A stretch of 64,000 nucleotides of DNA, taken from Pelargonium x hortorum (taxonomy: Eukaryota; Streptophyta; Magnoliopsida; Geraniales; Geraniaceae). The first letter of the stretch is position 1; the number at the start of each line of letters is the position of its first letter. The position numbers were made by a program, and so were the translations under genes. The notes beneath the pieces are model-generated. The model saw nothing but the letters and a program-made list of their open reading frames with translations. It was not told the DNA's origin and did not search any database. Of this stretch, positions 23,634 through 35,912 are shown piece by piece. The stretch is taken from the NCBI GenBank assembly GCA_036897525.1, contig JAYMTJ010000016.1, forward strand, positions 84,611-148,610, written 5' to 3'.

Positions 23634-25565
23634 ATCCAAGGAACTATAACACCTTAGGAGACCCCTTTATTGGAAATACTCGCTTACATATCAGTAGCAT
23701 TCACTTACCCTAAAGCCCTAAAGTTTTTTCCGAGGTATTTCCTTCTGCTGGGTTTTATATATTATTACATAGGTAAGAGGGTAAGAGTTTACGTTTAAAA
23801 GTAATTAAATTGACTAAGGTTCAACTTTATACTAGGCCCTATATCAGTATTTCAAACTTCCAGCCAGATAGTAAGTTGATTTTGAAAAGAAAGTATAACT
23901 TTAAAATATTAGGAGATCCTTTAGTGCTTCTATCTCTTTGAAATAGATTCCTATAATGGGGCATTCAAACGTATTAGTTTCTGAGATTCTCTGAGGTTGC
24001 AAATATTTCATTTCAAGAAAAGTAATAAAGTTTATCGGATGAATGCATAGGAAAGCTATTTATTAAAAAAAAAAAGTATTTCATTAAAACAAGAAGAATC
24101 TGTAAAAGATTAACTATTCCTGAGTAACTTAGTGCAATGAGTCAGTTTTATAAAGGTATAAAGTGGGGTTGTCAGCAATTAATAATGTGTTTTGGTTAAA
24201 TATCACTTGAATTTAAAGTCTTTCGTTTCATCTAGGGGCTTCCTTTTAACCCCTTTTGATAGAGGAATATCCCCCTTTTTAATAACTTTTAGTGGATAAA
24301 TAAATGGCTTTCACTTTAGTTTTAGGTTGTTTCCAGGGGTCTTTCAACTCCAAGATTTTTAAGTAACAAATACTTTTGAGGGATATTTTTTTTTTATACC
24401 TTGTTCTAAAACTCCCAATAACAATAAAATAAATGGGAACACATGAATAGCCATCGGAATGTCGCGAGTTTCATACTCCTTGCAATTTTCCTATTTTATA
24501 AAGTTTATAAAGTAATAGGAAAACTTCCCGTCTGTTCTAAGAAACGAAACCCGCTTACTTATTTATTCCACAGAGCATATCACAAATAAAGTTCGAGAGA
24601 CCCTAACAAACTACGTTTGTAAAAAAATTTCTATAATTATAGTTATCCAACCTAAGCCCTTATATAAATAAAAGTTTGCATGAAAGTACCCTGTTATTAA
24701 GGGAATCCTGGTTTTGGAGATTAAATCTCAGAAGAAGCTAGTTAGATAGAGCCCTTGTTTGTACTTTCCAATTCCGGAATCCAAGTACTTCTAGGGGAAT
24801 TAAACTCTCTTAAAGAAAAAAAGCTTATCTACCCTATAGATTAACAAAAAAAAAAAGAAGACAAGATTTCTGCTATTGTATTTTAAGTTTTTCTTAACTC
24901 CTTTTGAGGAGAATTTGTCCTAAGTTAAAGTCTTGCTAAAGTTTTGTACAGCGCGAGAGGTTCTTACCGTATTTTTATTTTAGAAGGGGGCTGCTTTAAC
25001 CTAACCATGAGTTTAGACTTTTAGGCTACTCCAGGTTAAGAGTTGTTTATATAATCTGCTCAAACAGGATTGCTTTCAGCTTATTAACGGGGTAATTCTT
25101 AAAATTTAACACGAATTTTCAGTCTCTTACCCCTGCAACTTTTTACAAGGCTTCGGACTCTACAAAGGAATCTATTTTATTAGTTACTACGCCGCGCTGT
25201 TTTTTACCATCTTAGTTCAATAATCAATGATGTAAACTGGAATGTATTTGTTCGCGGAATCTAGTGCTTAATTAAGTCTTTAATGAGATACTTCTGAGTA
25301 ATAAAATCTCTCTGTGTCATGGGAATTTCAAAATATTGGAGATAACCGTTTCAGAAAATCCCTGCGGGTAATTTTAACCAAAGAGTTTATTATAAAATAG
25401 AATCTCTATTAAGATTAAGGAGTGCTCCGTATATTTAAGTTCTTACCAGTGGCAAGAGAGTCTATGCTATTCAAAACTGTCATCAATTTCTTACTTAGCT
25501 GTGCCGAATCTCATTAAGAAGCTAGAAATATTTAAACACTACTTACTCCTTTATAATAGGGCCTT
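23634..25565. other. non-coding stretch, no gene recognised
   Basis: No gene, repeat or strong hairpin was recognised between the trnQ-like and the 25.57-kb tRNA-like relics. A-rich runs occur near 24.07 and 24.85 kb. Confidence 0.6.
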
Positions 25566-25612
25566 CTCTGTTACTACAGAATCTGCAGGTTCAAATCCAG
25601 CAATGCCCTTAG
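25566..25612 (+). pseudogene. 3' half of a tRNA-like relic
   Basis: A T-arm GCAGG-TTCAAAT-CCAGC (four of five pairs) lies at 25585-25601. Just upstream is a stem CTGT with ACAG around a four-base loop, in the place of an anticodon arm. This is too small for an anticodon loop. No D-arm precedes it. The layout is reminiscent of trnP, whose anticodon stem reads TCTGT...ACAGA, but the resemblance is short. It may be chance. Confidence 0.25.
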
Positions 25613-26962
25613 GTTTCTATTTATTTCCGTGTAGCGCTTATAAGTTATAAGTTATCAAAACAACCCAAGGCTTTGTATTCATTCTGATTTTATATGAAGA
25701 AATCACTTGCAAGTCTTTTCTTTTGATCCCTTGTCATTTTCCTTACTAAATTGAAGTCTTGACAACTAAACAAGAAGCTCCCAAATTGCTCTTAGGCGTA
25801 AGAGGAGATCCCTACCTACGGGTGTTAATAATAGATTACCTTAGGTTTTCGATTGACAAATGAAAATTCAGCCTTGGCTTTATACGAGGAAACTGTATAG
25901 TATTGCACTCGTTTTAGATTAGTTAGGAAAGCTTTACGAGAAAAGACCTCATCGAAATACTGTACACTACAATTACTTACCTTTTTTACCTGCTAGAATT
26001 TAGGGGCTAACAAATGCCCTAGGAATAAGACCGACTATCTGACTAGATTCCAGATTAGGGAAGCAAGAAAGACTCCTATAATTAACCTACTACCTACTAG
26101 TTAGGGTTTACCCTATTTAATAAGACTCGAATTGAAACCCATAAGAAGTCAATAAAGACTCTATAAATTATTACCCTTTAATCTGATCCAAGAATAACTT
26201 AATTAGCTAATGTCTAAAAAATCCACTGAATAGAGACTGTCAGGGAAGTGATTGCCATCCTTTCTTTCTCTGCTTCGGGAAAGATCCTAACACTATAACC
26301 GGATATAAAACGAGTAAACCAATTTTAGGTTGATTCTATCCTGATCTTTCACAGTTACCATAAAGATAAAGTGCTAGCCAATAGATATCCACCAAATCTT
26401 TTGAGACGAGTCTTTTCTATAAATTGAATACCATAAAAGATGTGTTAAAGAAAGAGACTGACACCAATTTACCGGTTTCGTACAAGTGACAAGTGAGACT
26501 TAATTTGCTTGTATTCTTTAAAGGGGTTTCTGCTGAGTGTTCCCCTAGGAGAAAGATCGTCTAATTGAAATCCTGGTGGAAAGTCTTACATTATATACAT
26601 TGGAATGAAAGGTCTTAAAATCGAGATTCTTAGGCTTGCTTAGTTTTATTATATAAAATCCGAAAGCTGGAAACTTTATTCTTTTACTTTGTGTTCAAAC
26701 TTAATACCTTGATTGATATTTGACAGACTAGTAACTCTGTACCACTATCTTCTTACCAGCTATACCCCACCAACAAACAACCTAGTATAAATAGCCTTAG
26801 AATGCTTATCTAACAAACCCCGCTTACTCAGGAGTACCCTAGGCTAAGAATCCTTTACCAATCCTTCTCTTGAAAGGGATTCTGACACAGAACATGCTCC
26901 AAGAACTGACAAAGAGCAACCAACTCCTCCAACAGGTAAAGACCCACCAGACTACTAGACTC

Positions 26963-26974
26963 AAGGAATTCCTT
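26963..26974. repeat. perfect 12-bp palindrome AAGGAATTCCTT
   Basis: Fully self-complementary. It shares its whole length with the palindrome at 19656-19669, while the flanks differ, so the palindrome alone is what recurs. Confidence 0.9.
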
Positions 26975-27491
26975 AACTACGAATGAATAGGTGTAGTTGA
27001 TAAGAATAACTATAACCAGAAGAAGAACTCGTATCCCCATTAGAAGAAGGCTATATTTATTTCATCATAGCTGCTAGACCAACCCTCAGAAGCTAGTACA
27101 GGAAAGACACTAACTAACCGAAATCCCTGAGAGCGCTCTCGCACTTTAAACTAACAACAAGGGCTACAAGAAGACTGCTAAGCAACAAGTAAGTCAAAAG
27201 TGTTATGGATTGCTTCTACATTCTATAAATCTTACTTATTAAAGGGAATTCTAAAGGGAATCTTTCTCTTTAGTTAGTTTCATTTGTACTATATAGGAGT
27301 AAGTCAAGCTAAAGCTGGGTGTTTCCGTGATTGATAAAGTAAAGGTTCCCCGGTTAATTAATAAGTAGTAAAGAACTCCTTGAAAGCCCAGAACAAATAC
27401 GTTAAGTACCAGATATTCTTTATTCTAATTGACCGGGCTGGGGACTTCCCTTGTAGGTAATTTCTAGTTGAAATTGAGCTTGCTTTATAGG

Positions 27492-27510
27492 CCTATCTCA
27501 CTCAGATAGG
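27492..27510. repeat. 7-bp hairpin CCTATCT/AGATAGG
   Basis: A perfect 7-bp stem with a five-base loop CACTC. No T run follows and no gene precedes it, so I do not call it a terminator. Confidence 0.8.
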
Positions 27511-28739
27511 TAGAATTCAATAGGTTGGAGAAGATAAAGAGTTTTGGAAAGAAGTTCTAAACTACAGTTGAGTCTAGAGTCTTATACTTATAGTGCTAAT
27601 ATAGATATGTATTCCCCTTCTCTTGTATAGGAGAGTTCTTATAGTTTATAGTTTTCTATTTATTAGTAGAGTATAAGAGTTCTAGTTCAATTGTATTAGA
27701 TAGTAAGAAAAAAAATGTTGGTATAGTTGCTTAGTTTGTTTAAAAGGACATTCCTCTTGTTCTATGCTGTGACATCGGAGGATAGAAACTACATAGGGTT
27801 TAGAGAGCATAAGTCTACCGGATTGATTTGACTAAAGAATTTCTCAGGGTCATACTCTTAAAGCAGAGTACAGAAGACATTCGCCACAAGGGTTCTAATC
27901 GCATAACACTTTTAAGTAAGACTAAAAAAAAGAAGCCGCATCTGCTGTCATAGAGTATGAATGGACTGCTATAACCACTACAATACCTAACTCTTCTTTA
28001 AGAGACTTTACTAAAGAATTCCCAGAGGCTCTTAATCAAAGACCCTTTCTAAATTAGATATTCTTAGGCTTGTCCTTTACTAAAAAAAGGAACCTTTTAC
28101 TGTCTAGGAGAACTTCTTTAATACAAACCTAACTGTGAGTAAACTCTCCTCTTAATCTCAACACCTTTCTTATGCCTACTGACTAGACCTAACTCATTTT
28201 TTTTACTAAATTACTTAGACTTAAGATTATCCTTTCTAACTTGAGAACTAGTAAGAACTAAGCTGAGGCTAGCTTGTAAAACCCTGTGGAAATTCCCTGA
28301 GATTAGGGCACCTGCTGAGCTAGAAAGACCTTCCTGATTTGGAAACCTCCTTGTAAGAAAATTCTTACTCTGATTAGAGATTCCGTTAAAACTGTCTGCC
28401 TTGGAGCTATCCCTTATAGAGTTTCAATTCCTTACGTTAAAGGCAGGCTCTGCTAGGAACAGCCTGGAACTAAAGACAACTCCTTACTTAATAGAATGAT
28501 GCTAGCCATGAAACATACGCAAGAAACTTGTTGACTTGTTCCTCTGTTCTAATTGTAATAGATAGTATAGATTAGTTTATAAGCTAAAGCTCACCTTTGT
28601 TAGTGTTAGTCACTATCCGTATAAAGAGGCTAGTTTACTTGTAATAGTCTCCTTCTACCCAGCTGAAGCGAAGGCATTCTAATTCTAATATAGTCTAAAA
28701 AATCTACATATGTTATACCTAGAACCACTGGCGTTAACT

Positions 28740-29000
28740 CGACTTCATACTCTTTCTTAACTTGTTCTCTTTCTATTCTGCATACCCACTTTCTTAAGAG
28801 CTATAATACCTCTCTAAGGAGCTATACTTAATCTTACAACCCTTGCATTTACTCTTACTATCGACACTTGCTTCTCCATCTGCTGCTTACTCTCTTCTCT
28901 ATCCTAGTAACTTCTTAATCTCGATACCTTCCCTTAGAACTAAACCCTTATTCATTCGGAGCTGTTTTCTGCAGCCCTTATTGCTTCTTAATAGCAGGAC
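28740..29000. other. C- and T-rich, G-poor tract
   Basis: By eye the blocks at 28861 and 28921 hold about 18-20 C against 6-8 G per 60 bases on the plus strand. CTT, CTC and CTA words dominate. A 63-codon open frame (28843-29034) runs through the tract but is rich in Leu, Ser and Pro simply because of its composition. Confidence 0.6.
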
Positions 29001-30239
29001 TTCGGATCTTGTCGAAAGCAAGGTAATTAATTGAATTTATTGGGAAGTCAACTAATAACGAGTAACTCTCTTAAAGGAATAATCTAATAGAGTTTAGGAA
29101 GTCTCTGTTATATATAGGCGTGGCACTTGAACTCCAGGTCAAGGGTTCTGTAGCTTTTTATGTGGTGAAAATAGGTACCTATTATCTTACTCAACCCTTA
29201 TTATAAACTTCTAAACTAATAAAGGAACTCTTAACTCTAAGCAAGCTTACCTAAAGACCAGATCGATCTTAAACAAGGGAAAGTACCCAACCATTACCCG
29301 CGATCCCGACTCTTTGTAATGCCCAAGACCTGCTATACTCGTATACAGAAAGAAACTAAGAGTCATTTTATTTTAATATTTGAAACAAATAAGGGTTAAG
29401 GAAGCTCCACGTTTTTTTTTCGTGAAAACCCTTACACTCTAAGACTCGCATCAAAAGAGAAAAGAACAACCTCTTTCACTCACTTCTAGCTCATTTGGAC
29501 TCCCGGCTTATCCCTTAGCTCTAGCTTGCCTTTACTAGAAATGGATTACCTCAGTATACTTCCCAATTATAGGGATTTGGAAACTTGTTATTAGAGGAGC
29601 ACTTGTAATATCAAAGACTAACTCTAACAGACCTGTAAAATGACTTTGCTTTAGTATATTTTAGGTTAAGAAACTCTTCCTATTTTCTTAGACTTTTCCT
29701 TTCTTCCTAAGCAATGACTCTTCGTTAACTAAATCCCTGAAAAGCAAAGTCTTCTATCTTGCAAACCCTATACATTATTTTGGAAACTGTTTTTTTTACT
29801 ACTTGAATTCTTAGAGCCTTCCAAGCTGCGATATTCGTTTACATTTATGAATTCCTTACAGAAATACCTGACGAAGAAGAGCTCCCTTTATATTTATATT
29901 GGAATTCATACCTTCCTTTCTGCCTTTAACTGAGAGTATGAATGCTTAGGAGTTTTTGAGTCTTAAGAAGATAGTTCTTTTTTAAGACTAAGATAGGTTA
30001 AAGCAGGTATCGAGAGTAAGGCTTTCAAGTTCAAGCAAGATAAATCTTGCCTAACTAAGCAGAAAAGTATGGAACATGGTATTTTGAAGTTGGTGCTGCT
30101 GTGAGGTTAATTATACTAAGACTATCATGCATTACCCTTCTTCAGATGCTGTCAGTCAGGCACAACAACTATCCTATATTCTACTTATAAGGCTCTAACC
30201 TCTCCAAAGTAATAACAAAAGACAAGAGCAAGTTTACCT

Positions 30240-30400
30240 TATACTAAATATCTAATACACTCTATAACAACTACTAGACCTACACTTTAATTATTTATCT
30301 AATTAAGTACCAACTACTCACTCTATAACTAAAATACACTATAGAATAAATAGACTATTACTTACATATAATACGAAGACTTCTTCCTTGTACTACTAAA
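30240..30400. other. extremely G-poor tract
   Basis: The block beginning 30241 has only about one G and about thirteen C in 60 bases, and the next block is similar. The words CTATA, CTACTA and ACACTA recur. No gene was recognised. Confidence 0.7.
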
Positions 30401-30518
30401 AGTTCCTAATAAGAAGAGTCTAGCTACAAAGACTGAGATAAGCTTCTAAGGTTAGCATTTATGCTTTCTAGATATTAGCCCAACTAGGAGTTAACCCTTC
30501 ATTTAGTAAGGACATGGG

Positions 30519-30571
30519 GGTAATGGAGCACTGGTTTTGTATTGCTGGTGAGTTCAAGTTCCTTGTTACCG
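30519..30571 (+). other. tRNA-like fold lacking a D-arm
   Basis: GGTAATG (30519-30525) pairs in all seven positions with TGTTACC (30564-30570), with two G-T pairs, and a G sits in the discriminator place. Inside lie GAGCACTGG, a TTTTGTA stretch that could be an anticodon loop, and GAGTTCAAGTTCC, which resembles a T-arm but pairs poorly. The standard D-arm is missing. It may be a tRNA shrunk by deletion, or a chance hairpin with tRNA-like words. No identity is assigned. Confidence 0.3.
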
Positions 30572-32585
30572 AAGTCAGGAAGAAATCTTTCTAAAGGCCA
30601 GAAGGTGAGGGCCCAATAAGGCAAAAGACGGACTAAAGGAATTGACTAATGAATAGGTAAAATCCAAGTCATTAAGGAGTGAAAGAGAAGGGAGGCAATT
30701 GCAGACTTGGGTTTGTTTCCGGATTAAATACTAGGAACTTAGATATGGATTCTTATCCCCTTTCTACTTAAACCAAGACTAGGAACTCATTTCTAACTTC
30801 AATCACTAGATATGGAGGTTCCTATGCACTTTGGATCAACCATTATCCGCTCTTCTCTACTTTCCAGGGAACTTTCTTAGTACATAACTATTTATGTTAT
30901 GAGATTTCTCGCTTGAGTATATGATGTATATAGGACCCTCAATTTATAGAGCAGGAGTTAGACCTGTTACTCTATACGGGCACTTATTTACTTTACTTAG
31001 TTTGATTCGTAGGTCTAGTTATCTTATAACAGTAATCGTTCTGGGGTTTCTCACTATGAACTTTGTAACATGAATGATTAACAACTCTATTTGTAAGTCA
31101 ATACCAAAAGCCTTAATCATTACACCAAAGCCAACTATTATTTCTATCTCAATATTGGACTTTAACCAACAAATTTACAGCGAATACTTTAGAGACTACT
31201 AATTAAAAGACTTTCTCTTAAATAGTGCACTAACCCGTACCCGCTTGTGCATGTGCCTAATTTAACTACTTGGTTAACGAAACGCGGAATCCCTGGGAAT
31301 ATAGATAGGAAACACCAGAGTCTAGCTTTAAGAGAGGTGTAGCTCTGAAGAAAGTTAAGGTTATAGCTTTCAAGAAGAAACAAGGTATACGAAAGAGTTA
31401 AGTCACACAAAAACGAGTTAAGAGGATGGGTTATTTATATGGTGTATCTGTGCATATTCAGAATTTATGAGTTACCCTCCTTGTTTCAATCCTCTGGTGT
31501 GAGTAACAACTAAACAAGAGGGATATCCTTTAGACTACTATAACTATATACAGTATACAAGAAATACAATTGACTTTAGAATGTAAAACTAATCTAATAA
31601 AAGAACAGGAATAGCCTATAAGACTATGCTAAGTGGTATACTCTAAAGAATAGGCTACACAAGTACCAGCATCTCTTCTCTTAGAAGAAGCCAAGAAAAG
31701 CTATAAGGTACGGAGTCCTCCATTAGCACCTGGAATTGCAAACCCTGAAATGACCCCTTTAACCAACAATAATACACTAGAACACTAGAAAAAGCTCCAA
31801 CGGAACGGGATTTACCGGATTTCTTATACTTCAATTTCTTACCTTCTTTGCTAAAAACCTTGGTTTAGGAATTCTTACTATTTCTAAGAAATTAAGGGGC
31901 CAGATTCCTTTAATTACCTTAATAAAGTTGGCAATTGAACTTTCCTATCGTTTATCTAATTACAGGGGAATCCCTTTGATTGAGTAGTATCGGATAAATC
32001 TCTCGAATTTCCCTTGACTTTCTGTAATTGAGCTATTAACGTACTATGAATATAGTTCGAACCCAACCTGAAGTTGTAAGCTAATAGATGCTTCCAATAT
32101 ACTATGTCAGTCACTTAATATCTTCCTGCTTTGTTAAAAGTGCGCTTTCTTTATCTAACTTCAGCAAAGTATTAAGCATAAAAATTTTGTTATTATCGAG
32201 TTTGGGACCCTACTAGTTCAAAAATTGAAAAGTATTTGGGGAACTTAACCGCTGTAATTCTTTGATACAGTACCAAACAAAGTTAGTTTCCTGTATAGGT
32301 ATAGCCCTTTGAACTTAAGGACCTAATTTATAAGAGACCCAGGAAATGCGTTATTGTAGCGATAACTTTTTTATTTTATAGGATAGGGTTTTAATCCAGT
32401 TTTCCAATACAGCAGAGCTTCGTAAATATAAGCCCGTTCTTGTTCAATATTAGGACTCCCGTGGGGTCGAAACTACTGAAGTCTTGCGGCTTTTAGTATG
32501 TGATAAAAGAGACTCCTTATTGATTGATAGCTGCCAGACTCTTGAATAAAAGTCTATTTTCTTTTTTTCGCTATTCTAATTAAAA

Positions 32586-32593
32586 GGGGCCCC
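32586..32593. repeat. GGGGCCCC palindrome
   Basis: A perfect 8-bp GC-only palindrome in AT-rich DNA, preceded by A4. A relative occurs at 43835-43847. Confidence 0.85.
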
Positions 32594-34421
32594 CGGTCAA
32601 AATAAAGGTAGAAGTAGTACGTATTTTTAGTCAGTCTTGGCGCACACTTTAGAGGAATCCTAATAGAGTAAATTGAGTTCGATTTCTTTTGATTCGGCTC
32701 AGCCCCTTGTGTTAATGACGTATTCGGTATTTTTGTCTATTTAGAGAGAGTGTGCAACCCTTATAAAGAAATTGAAACCTCTTGGGATAATATTAAAATC
32801 CCTATGTGGGCGCATCTTAATTTACTATAGCTCACCCCCGCACTAGACTAGATTTGTAGTACTAAAAAAAGGAATATTCTTCAATTCCAAGGAAAACTTT
32901 ACCAGCTCAGAAGAGAGATCGGTTTATATTCAATTTTTTACCAGATAACTTTTAGTTAGAAAACTGGAGCAACAACGAAGTTAAAATGTGTTTCCTGCTT
33001 CGATTAGATACCAAAAAAAGGTTAGGTGTCATAGCACGATATACTTTTTAATTAGAGAGATAACCCTTGCCTTGATCAACTGAAATATTCATTATATATA
33101 AGACTGTGTTATTTCCGAGTTATGAGTTAAATGCTCCCTATCCAAAGCCCTTCCTTACTGAACTGAAAGGATGTAAAAGCACATTAATTAATTTAATTAA
33201 TAACTTCCCTAAGTCGAGACTCTCTAACTAAATTTGTGTTCAAACAAATGCCTAAAACCGAAAAGGACATGGGTTCGAATCGTACTATTACTAGATTTTA
33301 AGGAGTCTATGAGGTAGTAAATAGTTACTATCTTACTAAGACCATAGCACAAAGCAGGATATATTCTTATTCTTTATTCGTACGGGAATTACCTTGAATT
33401 ATACTCTTTAATACTTTGTTGAAATTTTGGAGAGTATTTCATTTTTTTTAATTATAATGATATATTAAAGATAAAGAGGAATCATTTAAGATTGAACCTT
33501 GGGCATCCCCTCACAAATTGACTACGTTTCACTTTATATGGTTTCGAGAATTATTATCCTACAACTAGTTAAGGAGTTTGTACTGGGGAAAACCCCGTCT
33601 CTTTATAAAGCGATTTTATTATCCTGAAAGCTGGGTGTCTTACTTGAGAATCTTGAATCCCGGAACTCATTGAAATTGAATAAGAGTTTAAGTTTATGAG
33701 AGTTATTTCCTTGATAAGGAGTTTAAGAGAGGTTATCCTCAAGCGGAATTTGAGTCTTATTAGGAACCTTGACTAGGACAAAATATGGGTATAAGCAGCT
33801 AATAGGATAGCCTAGAATTATAGGCGCTGTGTAATATTAAACCGCATTAAAAAGGGAAAAAATATGGATGGGGTACTCGGTTTTAATTCTTCATTTCGTA
33901 AAAGCACTCTAACGCTAAAGAGAGATCTTTCACTTTCCAGGTTTTTTGTATTATAGCTAGAAGGATCTTAGTTTTCACAATTCCGAAATGAGTCTCTTTT
34001 TTTTAGTAACATGAGTCATTGGAGAACAACAGGAGGGAATCTGGGCCTCCCTATAGGATTAAGTATAAGTTTTTTAAACGAGTACCTAAATTAAATGACT
34101 TTGGAAGATAGGCAAAGTCCTGACATGTGAAATAGCATTTTTATTCCTTATTCGTACTTAATTAATACGAGTGATCCAGTGCTGATCGAAACCTTGGAAT
34201 CCCCTTTCTAATTTATGGACTAGTCAACTGCAGTTTGATAAAGTAGAACAAATAAAGAGAAGTAATTGTTGTTATTAGATCAGTCTTAAATTAAATGTTA
34301 TAAGCCTAGGCCTTAGGAAACCCGATTTTCTAATTATATGTATAACTCCCCTTTTTAGTTGTAGGTCCGTTCGCCAGAGAGTCCCTTGTACGTACGCCTG
34401 TGTTTTAAATTACATAATAGA

Positions 34422-34500
34422 TATCCAGCCCGGATTCGAACCTAAGGAATATTTATTTGAAATAAGTTCTTGCTTTAGTCTCAAAACTTCGGCGATAGTC
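34422..34500 (-). pseudogene. degenerate tRNA-like relic
   Basis: On the minus strand a D-arm-like GCCGAAG...AAGC is followed by an arm ACTTA-TTTCAAA-TAAAT (four of five pairs, 7-base loop, TCA in the anticodon place). A T-arm TTAGG-TTCGAAT-CCGGG follows, with four of five pairs counting G-T. The order and spacing are those of a tRNA. The acceptor ends do not pair, so it is unlikely to be functional. A TCA anticodon would read UGA, which is not expected in a plant mitochondrion, so I take it as drift and assign no identity. Confidence 0.4.
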
Positions 34501-35799
34501 TATTTTGTACCATTCCTAAAAGGGGCAATCCTAAGAAGAGTTAAATTAAGAATTTTCTTTCCATTGAAACATTGACTTGGGTAGAAACTTACCGACATAA
34601 CTGACTGCACTCAATTTTAAGGTTGAAACTTCTTTTGTGTACCTGAGTTAAAAGAAATTTTACTTTATAGGAGTTCCTTTTAGCTTTTTTTATACTTTAT
34701 TCAGATATTGGTCTTACTTAAATTGCCCCGTTTTTGGAGTGAAAATTATTTAACATTACACTCATCATTCGAATTTCTAATCGTGGATTCCTTTTATGAT
34801 GAGAGTACTATATTATCCAAATAAATGATAAAGCTTCGGAATTATCTATTAAAAATGGAGTTTGAAGTTTAAGTGTTAGTAATCCATTACGCAAGCGACT
34901 GCTTAGAGAGATAGTCTAGCTCGCATTCTTCAAAGATTTGATTCACGCCTATCCACATGAGTAGAAATCACCTTGTTCATGTATTTATTTCAGGAATGTC
35001 CATTTAGAAAAAGTAAAGAAATTTGTGTTGTAAACAAGAGCTTTAGGATATAGTTATTCGTAAAAAGGACATAAAGGAATTGCACTAACACGGCTAATAG
35101 GAATAGAATAAAGAAAGGGCAAGGCATTCGGTAGTAACATAAGTGTTCAAAATTCCTTTGTCTGAAAAAACTTACTCTATGTATTTAGGGTATCCGGCCA
35201 ATATTCTATAAACGGTTTTTTTACACATTTCGTGAGAGTTATTCCAGCTCTTTCTTAGCTTGGTTCCGAGCCCTTTTCATATATTAAGCTTCTTTTGGCA
35301 AGCTTGAAATTCTAATTACTCTTTATATTATACCCAAGGCTGGGGTACTCTTTTAGTTAAAAGGCTTTTGGACCGGTATAAGTGCTTTTTATACGTGCGT
35401 GTGCTTTATTTCGTTGAAGAGTTCCTGTTTACAGGTCTAACTCCGCTGCTTTCTCTAGCCCAATAGCTAGAGGAAGGTCATTATATCCATGTATTTCACA
35501 AACAAGTGCTTCCATATATATCATCTATCCGTTTATTCTAGTCAAAGTGATTGAAATGAAACCCATACGAGATAGGCTTTAATAATTTACAAGCTTATGC
35601 TTTTTTTTAGATATTTAAAAAGGTTAAAATACATAAAAAAACCTCATAGCAAAGAGGCTAATTGTACAAAGGGAATTCTGGCTAGGCCATAATAGATTGA
35701 AATGACAATGAGTATTCTACAACAATTTAGGGCTAACAGTATCCTTACAAAACAAAGCTATAAGCAAAAAACGAGAAGCTCTTTCCATTCAATGCTGTA

Positions 35800-35912
35800 C
35801 TGAAACGCGTCATTCTTTCATTTTAAGATACCAAAAAAGCGTTAGTCAAGAAACTCTCGTGAAATTCTCGCGCTTGAGTAAGAGTGAGGCATAGTGTAAT
35901 TTGTGTATTGTG
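35800..35912 (+). repeat. dispersed repeat B, copy 2
   Basis: This is the partner of 10125-10240, about 25.7 kb away, in the same orientation. It shares GCGTTAGTCAA exactly and the flanking CTGAAA, GTCAT, AAACT, GAAAT, CTTGAGT and ATTTG blocks in order, with several short indels. The two copies have clearly diverged, so recent recombination between them is unlikely. No gene identity was found for either. Confidence 0.75.

Larger units (their letters stand above)
25613..34421. other. non-coding stretch, no protein gene recognised
   Basis: No protein gene was found. The plus strand is C-rich and G-poor in several blocks, notably around 26.0-26.2, 28.74-29.0 and 30.24-30.4 kb. Hairpins lie at 26963-26974, 27492-27510 and 32586-32593, and a tRNA-like fold at 30519-30571. 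Open frames stay below 75 codons. Confidence 0.6.

Noticed and set aside
31333-31380. GAGGTGTAGCTC as the start of native trnP
   Set aside because: Only the first dozen bases agree. No TGG anticodon arm follows.
35680-35705. Sequence beginning GGCTAGGCCATAATAG that resembles the 5' end of native mitochondrial trnC
   Set aside because: The match needs gaps and stops after about 25 bases. No GCA anticodon arm or T-arm follows.
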